From Azoarcus sp. (GTDB lineage: Bacteria > Pseudomonadota > Gammaproteobacteria > Burkholderiales > Rhodocyclaceae), in assembly GCA_031259795.1 (NCBI GenBank), contig JAIRLA010000159.1:1-10809 (forward strand): a DNA stretch of 10,809 nucleotides, given 5' to 3'. Below, piece after piece: positions 7,369-10,809 of the stretch. The notes under the pieces were generated by a model that worked only from the letters and a program-made list of their open reading frames with translations, had not been told where the DNA came from and made no database searches. Made by a program: the position numbers and the translations under genes. How positions within the stretch are numbered: position 1 is the stretch's first letter; each line of letters opens with the position of its first letter.

Positions 7369-7842
7369 TCAAGCGGCATCATCCTCTCCGCGCAGCAGGG
7401 TGAAGAAATCGACGCGCGTCCCGGCGCACGCCGCCGCCGCTTCCGCCCGGCGCGATTGCCGCCGGGCGTCGAGCAATTCGACCATCCGGCATACCCACGC
7501 ATGGCGGCGCGCGCCCTGCAAATGGGCGTCGGCCAGCGCGGCCAGTTCGGCGTGGGTCTTGTCGCGGCCCGCGATGTAGCTGTAGCCGACGCAAGCCTCA
7601 TCGTTCTTGACGACGCAACGCGTCACGGTCATTTCCCCCAGATTGAAGGGCGCGCCGGTCGCGCCCATGCGGCCGCGCACCAGCGCCATGCCGGTCTCCG
7701 GCGGGCGGATGAGCTGATAAGGCCCGGCCTTGAGTTGCGTCTCGAAAGGCATGAGATCGGCGATGTCGGCGTGGGCCAGGGTATACATCCATTGCTGCCG
7801 CGCCCGGATTTCGGGGGCGATGTTGTCGTGATATGAAGTCAT
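7369..7842 (-). CDS. phnG: PhnG, C-P lyase core subunit
   Basis: A 157-aa small subunit of the PhnGHIJ core, similar in length to the 150-aa E. coli protein. Family sequence is clear: RQQWMYTLAHAD near the N-terminus, then ETGMALVRGRMGATGAPFNLGEMTVTR, GYSYIAGRDKTHAELAALADAHLQ, and TRVDFFTLLRG at the C-terminus. I place the start at 7842 (MTSYHDN), with a GGG-type ribosome binding site about eight bases upstream. An ATG two codons earlier (7848) is possible. The frame stays open further upstream into phnE, but that part does not resemble PhnG. It starts 28 bases after the phnE stop, so it is probably co-transcribed with phnE. The usual phnF regulator between E and G is absent. Confidence 0.95.
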   Translation of the reverse strand: MTSYHDNIAPEIRARQQWMYTLAHADIADLMPFETQLKAGPYQLIRPPETGMALVRGRMGATGAPFNLGEMTVTRCVVKNDEACVGYSYIAGRDKTHAELAALADAHLQGARRHAWVCRMVELLDARRQSRRAEAAAACAGTRVDFFTLLRGEDDAA

Positions 7843-7870
7843 GGGCATGTCCCGGAAATCAGATGAACCA

Positions 7871-8737
7871 TCAGATGAAGCGTTTGCGCACGGCCTGCGA
7901 GGCCATGTCCAGGAGGCTGACGGTGATGATGATGGCAATCATCATGGCGCCGGTCTGCGGAAACTGGAAACCGCGCACCGATTCCCACAGGATGACGCCG
8001 ATGCCGCCCGCGCCGACCATGCCGACCACGGTGGCCGAGCGCACGTTCGACTCGAAGCGGTAGAGCGCGTAGGAAATCCACAGCGGCATGACCTGCGGAA
8101 TGACGCCGAAGATGATCTCCTGCAAGGCGCTGGCGCCGGTGGCGCGCACGCCTTCCACCGGGCCGGGGTCGATGGCCTCCACCGCCTCGGCGAAGAGCTT
8201 CGCCAGCACGCCCGTGGTGTGGACAAAGAGCGCCAGCACGCCGGGAAAAGGCCCCAGGCCGACGGCGGCGACGAAGATCATGGCAAACACCATTTCATTG
8301 ATGGAACGCAAGGCGTCCATCAGGCGGCGCACCGGATGCCGTATCCACCACGGCGCGATGTTCTCGGCGCTCAGCAAGCCCAATGGAATCGCGCAAAAAA
8401 TGGCCAGCAGCGTTCCCCAGACGGCGATATGGAACGTGACCAGCATTTCTTCCAGATAAAGCCGCCAATCCTTGAAATCGGGCGGGAAGAAATCCCCCGC
8501 CAGCGTCGCCATGTTGCCCGCGTCACGGATCAGATGCCCGGGCGCCATTTCCGCGCCCCGCCACGACCAGGTCAGCAGCGCCAAGGCAAGCCCCCAGCCG
8601 GACAGCGCGAGCCACGACCATTTTGCCGGTTGTCCCGCGAGCGGCAATCTCCCCGCGGAGCCGCAAGGTTCAGGGGGCGGCGACTGCGCCGCGCGAGGTT
8701 CCGTCGACGTTTGCGGGAGTCGGGTGATGAGTGTCAT
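7871..8737 (-). CDS. phnE: PhnE, phosphonate ABC transporter permease
   Basis: A 288-aa inner-membrane permease of the binding-protein-dependent type. Hydrophobic segments are visible around [60 protein letters not shown], the [15 protein letters not shown] stretch and [16 protein letters not shown]. The ATPase-contact loop appears as [19 protein letters not shown]. The phrase [22 protein letters not shown] is characteristic of PhnE. The N-terminal 40 or so residues are polar and Pro-rich, and cytosolic by prediction. Its ATG overlaps a short upstream ORF by ATGA. Its ABC partners PhnC (ATPase) and PhnD (binding protein), normally encoded just upstream, are missing from the window, so the complete transporter must draw them from elsewhere or be non-functional. 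Confidence 0.95.
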   Translation of the reverse strand: MTLITRLPQTSTEPRAAQSPPPEPCGSAGRLPLAGQPAKWSWLALSGWGLALALLTWSWRGAEMAPGHLIRDAGNMATLAGDFFPPDFKDWRLYLEEMLVTFHIAVWGTLLAIFCAIPLGLLSAENIAPWWIRHPVRRLMDALRSINEMVFAMIFVAAVGLGPFPGVLALFVHTTGVLAKLFAEAVEAIDPGPVEGVRATGASALQEIIFGVIPQVMPLWISYALYRFESNVRSATVVGMVGAGGIGVILWESVRGFQFPQTGAMMIAIIITVSLLDMASQAVRKRFI

Positions 8738-8901
8738 CGTCCCGTCACCGCCGGGCCAGTCTTCATGCGATGGTCAGGCGCGCCCGATTCATCGCCGGTC
8801 GCCTTCAAACAAGCGGCCTTTTCTTTTTCGGAGAGCCGCGTATCCGCCGCGGGGTCATGGGGCTGGCCGCGTCGCCGGAGCGCACCGGATTTGTCCATCA
8901 T
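8734..8901 (-). CDS. Short unrecognised ORF coupled to phnE
   Basis: A possible 55-aa protein beginning [16 protein letters not shown] and rich in charged residues, with no signal peptide, membrane segment or family I recognise. Its TGA overlaps the phnE ATG as ATGA, the same arrangement seen at several junctions in this cluster, and it follows the Pho-box promoter at 8928-8967. The ATG at 8901 has GGAAG eight bases upstream. An in-frame ATG at 8916 would give 60 aa but has no ribosome binding site. The frame stays open to 8961, but that would start upstream of the predicted transcription start. It does not resemble PhnD or PhnC. It may be a real small protein, a leader that couples translation to phnE, or chance in GC-rich DNA. 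Confidence 0.35.
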   Translation of the reverse strand: MMDKSGALRRRGQPHDPAADTRLSEKEKAACLKATGDESGAPDHRMKTGPAVTGR

Positions 8902-8927
8902 TGGTTCGTCTTCCATGAATGCCGTGG

Positions 8928-8967
8928 GAACGGACTTTATGGAAAGTTCGTGACAATCCAATGACAG
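8928..8967 (-). promoter_or_regulatory. Pho-box promoter upstream of short ORF and phnE
   Basis: On the minus strand 8967-8950 reads CTGTCATTGGATTGTCAC. This is two CTGTCAT-type heptamers with a 4-base spacer, a close match to the enterobacterial PhoB box. After eight bases comes CATAAA (8941-8936), a four-of-six match to the -10 consensus, and then GTCCGTTC. The predicted start of transcription is near 8929. The position, upstream of the first gene of a phosphonate cluster, agrees with induction by phosphate starvation through PhoB-PhoR. No phnF-like regulator is present in the cluster. The same 40-bp arrangement recurs upstream of phnH. Confidence 0.8.
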
Positions 8968-9014
8968 ATCAGAGGATGGAAGACAGAAGAATCAGCGCCG
9001 CCGCGCCCCTCCCG

Positions 9015-9052
9015 CCTCGTCATTGCGAGGCCCTCACCTCGCAATGACGAGG
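9015..9052. repeat. Perfect 16-bp hairpin made of repeat core ends
   Basis: CCTCGTCATTGCGAGG (9015-9030) is followed by the six-base loop CCCTCA and by its exact reverse complement CCTCGCAATGACGAGG (9037-9052). The arm is the same as the first 14 or so bases of the repeat core, so this looks like two core ends facing each other with the middle lost. It lies about 50 bases upstream of the Pho-box promoter of phnE. No T run follows on either strand, so it is not a standard intrinsic terminator. Confidence 0.85.
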
Positions 9053-9229
9053 TGGGGGGCGGCTTTCGCAGTGACGAGCCTCGTCGGTGGACTTCCCTCC
9101 CCCGCTTGGCGGGCGAGAGGGTGGCCGAAGGCCGGGAGAGGGTTTCCAACCATCCGGCGCGCAGCGCCGCTGACTAAAAAAGGACGAAGTACCGGCAAAA
9201 CGCTCGTCGCCGCGACAACCCTCCCCCTT

Positions 9230-9302
9230 CGTCATTGCGAGGAGCGCAGCGACGTGGCAATCCAGTTCGTTCCATGCGGAGCGCAGCGACGCTGATTTCT
9301 TG
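9230..9302 (+). repeat. Repeat core copy 2
   Basis: The unit starts CGTCATTGCGAGGAGCGCAG, continues GGCAATCCAGTTCGTTCCAT and ends GCGACGCTGATTTCTTG. It forms the inner end of the left arm of the large inverted repeat. The next copy starts exactly 110 bases later in the same orientation, and the linkers are also alike (CTGATTT..TTGCGG..GGG...GGACAG), giving a tandem of about 110 bp. Confidence 0.85.
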
Positions 9303-9339
9303 GCGGCGGGCCACGGACAGGCGTCCCGTCGGGAGAACT

Positions 9340-9413
9340 CGTCATTGCGAGGAGCGAAGCGACGTGGCAATCCAGCTCCATCCATACGGAGCGTAGCGAC
9401 GCTGATTTTTTTG
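9340..9413 (+). repeat. Repeat core copy 3
   Basis: The unit begins CGTCATTGCGAGGAGCGAAG, continues GGCAATCCAGCTCCATCCAT and ends GCGACGCTGATTTTTTTGCG. It sits in the spacer of the large inverted repeat, in the same orientation as copy 2. It differs from copy 2 mainly at a few central bases. Confidence 0.85.
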
Positions 9414-9456
9414 CGGTGGGGAATGGACAGCGGCTCCTTCTTTCCTCCCCCTTTTT

Positions 9457-9526
9457 ATCCAGCGTCGCTTCGCTCCGCATGGAACGAACTGGATTGCCAC
9501 GTCGCTTCGCTCCTCGCAATGACGAG
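9457..9526 (-). repeat. Repeat core copy 4, inverted
   Basis: This is the reverse-complement copy of the core, inner end of the right arm. On the plus strand it reads ATCCAGCGTCGCTTCGCTCC through GAACTGGATTGCCACGTCGC to CGCAATGACGAG. It is nearer copy 2 than copy 3 in its central bases (GAACGAACTGG), as expected for arms of one inverted duplication. Confidence 0.85.
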
Positions 9527-9701
9527 GTGGGGAGGGTTGTCGCGGCGACGAGCGCCTTACCGGTACTCCGTCCCTTTTTTTAGTCAGCGGCGCTGCGCGC
9601 CGGATGGTTGGAAGCCCTCTCCCGGCCTTCGGCCACCCTCTCGCCCGCCAAGCGGGGGAGGGAAGTGTCCATCGCAAGAACTCGCCATTGTGAAGCCGCG
9701 C

Positions 9702-9732
9702 GAGATAAATCAGTGCGATGTTTGAGATAAAT
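9702..9732. repeat. Nine-base direct repeat with 22-base period
   Basis: GAGATAAAT occurs at 9702-9710 and again at 9724-9732, a 22-base period or about two helical turns, in a locally AT-richer stretch between the repeat cluster and the phage gene. Such phasing can be a protein-binding site, but two copies of nine bases are thin evidence. Confidence 0.3.
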
Positions 9733-9737
9733 GCGCC

Positions 9738-9770
9738 GGAAATTTCTTTTGCTTCACGAAAGAAATTTCC
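9738..9770. repeat. Perfect 12-bp hairpin downstream of phage gene
   Basis: GGAAATTTCTTT (9738-9749) and its exact reverse complement AAAGAAATTTCC (9759-9770) surround the nine-base loop TGCTTCACG. It begins 29 bases past the stop of the virion morphogenesis gene on its coding strand. It has the position of a terminator but lacks a T run after the stem on the minus strand. It could also be an operator-like or protein-binding palindrome. Confidence 0.6.
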
Positions 9771-9799
9771 ATGGGGCGAAACGATTTTTGGCGGAAATG

Positions 9800-10273
9800 C
9801 TAACGGGTTGCGCTGTTCAGCAGTTTTTTTATTGCGTCGAGGATGCTTCGCTCGGCTTCGGGTTGGAGGGTGGCCGATGTGGGCGGACCCGAGAATGGGA
9901 GGTAGGGGCGCGCCGGGAGCGCGCCGTGGGCAATCGTGCCGCCGAACTGATGGATGGCGGCATAGGCGACGTTGCTGCCGATTTGTGCGTGGCCGGGGCC
10001 GTGGTCTGTGCTGATGCTGGCCGCCAGGCGACCGCTGTCCTGGAGGATTTTCAGAATGCTGCTTCCGCTGTTTCGTTTCAGGCGCGCTTTACGGGTGGAT
10101 TCTTCCCAATCCTTCCAATGGGGACGGCCTTCGGCGGCGAAGTTGGCTTCGGTTTCGGCTTCCAGGATGCCGGCGATCCGTTTCATCAGCGGCGTGGCGT
10201 CGGCGAGTGCGGCGGTCGCTTCGCCCAGCCGCCGCTGGACTTCGCGGGAGTCGAGTTCGACGCGAATGCTCAT
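9800..10273 (-). CDS. Phage virion morphogenesis protein (Mu gpG / P2 gpS-like)
   Basis: A 157-aa protein that fits the phage virion morphogenesis family, which includes the tail-completion protein of P2 and the G protein of Mu. Characteristic features are the start MSIRVELDSREVQRRL, then TPLMKRIAGILEAETEANF, a polar segment with GRPHWKDWEESTRKAR, the conserved KILQDSGRLAASI at about 92-104, VAYAAIHQFGGTI and the ending PARPYLPFSG with an acidic C-terminal helix. I chose the ATG at 10271-10273. An in-frame upstream start at 10414 lies inside the preceding gene and encodes an Arg/Gly-rich string unlike the family. The ATG overlaps the stop of the preceding small gene by ATGA. What would normally follow in a Mu-like genome (protease/scaffold and major head genes) is absent; the repeat cluster follows instead. 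Confidence 0.8.
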   Translation of the reverse strand: MSIRVELDSREVQRRLGEATAALADATPLMKRIAGILEAETEANFAAEGRPHWKDWEESTRKARLKRNSGSSILKILQDSGRLAASISTDHGPGHAQIGSNVAYAAIHQFGGTIAHGALPARPYLPFSGPPTSATLQPEAERSILDAIKKLLNSATR

Positions 10274-10467
10274 GTGGCGCCGGCCTTTTCTTCGTCCCGC
10301 CAGGCTTCGAGGCTGGCCAGCGTGCGGCGGGCGGAGGCGAGTTCCGCCTTGGCTTCCTCGGGGTTTTCGTCCTCGCGTACCGCGCGTTCCAGCATGGCGA
10401 TGTAGTCGCGCCATTTCGGCAACTGGCGGAGATCGAATCCGGGGGGGTCGAACAGGTAGGTATTCAT
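10270..10467 (-). CDS. Small phage-associated protein of unknown function
   Basis: A 65-aa protein starting MNTYLFDPPGFDLRQLPKW, with a helical, charged C-terminal half (REDENPEEAKAELASARRTL). No membrane segment, signal peptide or recognised domain is seen. It is linked by ATGA overlaps to both neighbours: its start is inside the stop of the upstream gene and its stop is inside the start of the virion morphogenesis gene. That tight packing, typical of phage late operons, is the main reason to regard it as real. I do not recognise its family; the Trp/Tyr-rich N-terminus and heptad-like tail suggest a small structural or chaperone-like role, which is a guess. Confidence 0.65.
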   Translation of the reverse strand: MNTYLFDPPGFDLRQLPKWRDYIAMLERAVREDENPEEAKAELASARRTLASLEAWRDEEKAGAT

Positions 10468-10809
10468 GGCGATCTTTTCAGGAAAGCGGCAATTTCGGCA
10501 ATGGCCGCATCGACATTGCCATGACCGGAGTATAGACGCCTGTGTGCGGGGGACAGGCGAAAAGTATAGGCGATCATTCCTTCCTGTTGCAGCGCCAGGT
10601 TCAGGATATGGGACTGAATCTCGAAAGGAATGCGGTATTTTTTGAAGACCGTATTCGTCACATCCCTCAGATCGGCCTGAAGCTGTGCCGAAAACCGTGA
10701 GAACCGGGGCGCGGCGCGGGCGAGGTAGACGCTTGCCCGGTCTGTGCCGAGCGCTTCGACTTCGGCTACGGCGGGCAGTTCCAGCTTGGCCAGATCGGCG
10801 ACGGACAGG
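10464..10809 (-). CDS. Unrecognised phage-associated protein, 5' end outside window
   Basis: The minus strand is open without a stop from the window edge to the TGA at 10464-10466, giving 114 residues of C-terminal sequence. A GTG at 10661 could serve as an internal start, but the upstream codons (LSVADLAKLELPAVAEVEAL and on through ASVYLARAAPRFSRFSAQLQ) look coding, so the true start is probably outside. The end contains KYRIPFEIQSHILNLALQQE and LSPAHRRLYSGHGNVDAAI. I see no domain I can name. Its stop overlaps the next gene start by ATGA, which places it in the phage operon. In Mu-like phages the position before G often holds head-morphogenesis or small accessory genes, but the sequence does not look like the gp7-type head protein as I know it. 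Confidence 0.6.
   Translation of the reverse strand, partial: LSVADLAKLELPAVAEVEALGTDRASVYLARAAPRFSRFSAQLQADLRDVTNTVFKKYRIPFEIQSHILNLALQQEGMIAYTFRLSPAHRRLYSGHGNVDAAIAEIAAFLKRSP

Larger units (their letters stand above)
9089..9670. repeat. Large inverted repeat with arms of about 206 and 211 bp
   Basis: The left arm (9089-9294) begins GGACTTCCCTCCCCCGCTTG. It runs through GGCCGAAGGCCGGGAGAGGG, CCGGCGCGCAGCGCCGCTGA, a short A run, TCGTCGCCGCGACAACCCTC and a full core unit. The right arm (9460-9670) is its reverse complement with a small number of substitutions and short indels, for example TTTCC versus CTTCC and an extra AC near the outer end. By eye the arms are about 95 percent alike. The 165-base spacer contains another full core in plus orientation. 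Each arm carries a smaller internal palindrome (TGGCCGAAGGCC; CGGCGCGCAGCGCCG). No transposase, obvious terminal motif or target duplication is visible at the ends. Confidence 0.9.
8968..9799. other. Gene-free repeat-rich region
   Basis: About 830 bases between the phn promoter and the phage gene hold no credible gene. The open frames here translate the repeat cores in various phases (strings such as RHCEERSDVAIQ) and are not proteins. The region contains a perfect hairpin (9015-9052), a large inverted repeat (9089-9670) with three near-full core copies, a decayed fifth core (about 9683-9700) and an AT-richer stretch with a hairpin (9738-9770). Confidence 0.8.

Noticed and set aside
6419..7579. 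Plus-strand open frame of 386 codons
   Set aside because: It runs opposite phnI, phnH and phnG and across the promoter between G and H. Composition shadow.
7841..8953. Long plus-strand open frame of 370 codons
   Set aside because: It is antisense to phnE and to the Pho promoter. Its protein has no recognisable feature and is rich in Arg, His and Gly, typical of a shadow frame.
9230..9526. Possible CRISPR array
   Set aside because: The units are about 70 bases, in mixed orientation, with similar linkers rather than unique 30-40 base spacers, and no cas gene is present.
9089..9670. Insertion sequence bounded by inverted repeats
   Set aside because: There is no transposase frame between the arms and no target-site duplication at the outer ends that I can see.
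9023..9725. Several open frames of 90-141 codons on both strands in the repeat region
   Set aside because: They translate the repeated non-coding element, giving the RHCEERSDVAIQ-type strings that occur as false proteins in many annotations.
10274..10414. N-terminal extension of the virion morphogenesis gene to the ATG at 10414
   Set aside because: It lies within the 65-aa gene in another frame and encodes an Arg/Gly-rich string unlike the family. The ATG at 10273 starts the recognisable domain.

Overview
The window is GC-rich proteobacterial chromosome. The gene complement (Tex, a carbon-phosphorus lyase cluster, a Mu/P2-type virion morphogenesis gene) and strong G/C bias fit a high-GC beta- or gammaproteobacterium. 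The sequence alone does not settle genus or species. All genes I accept lie on the minus strand, so the window reads biologically from right to left.

From right to left: (1) 10809-9800 is a piece of prophage. It holds an unrecognised protein running off the window edge, a 65-aa unknown, and a phage virion morphogenesis (Mu gpG / P2 gpS-like) protein, all joined by 4-base ATGA stop/start overlaps. (2) 9799-8968 has no credible gene. It is packed with copies of an intergenic repeat, including a nearly perfect inverted repeat with arms of about 206 and 211 bp (9089-9294 and 9460-9670) and a perfect 16-bp hairpin (9015-9052). (3) 8967-496 is a C-P lyase (phosphonate utilisation) cluster in the order [short ORF]-phnE-phnG-phnH-phnI-phnJ-phnK-phnL-phnM-phnN-phnP. 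(4) 495-141 is intergenic, with another copy of the same repeat family and a weak terminator-like hairpin. (5) 140-1 is the N-terminus of Tex.

The phn genes form an almost complete intracellular pathway. PhnG, H, I and J form the core complex, with the ABC-type proteins PhnK and PhnL. PhnI with G, H and L attaches the phosphonate to ribose triphosphate, PhnM removes pyrophosphate, PhnJ (radical SAM) breaks the C-P bond, PhnP opens the cyclic phosphate, and PhnN makes PRPP. PhnE is the permease, but its usual partners phnC (ATPase) and phnD (binding protein) are not here. Neither is the GntR regulator phnF or the acetyltransferase phnO.

Regulation is visible. Two near-identical 40-bp minus-strand promoter segments (31 of 40 identical), each with a Pho box and an extended -10 region at the same spacing, lie upstream of the short ORF/phnE (8928-8967) and between phnG and phnH (7316-7355). 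This predicts two phosphate-starvation-induced transcripts, E-G and H-P. The most notable features are this duplicated promoter, the short ORF sitting where phnCD would be expected, and the repeat family bracketing the phn cluster.
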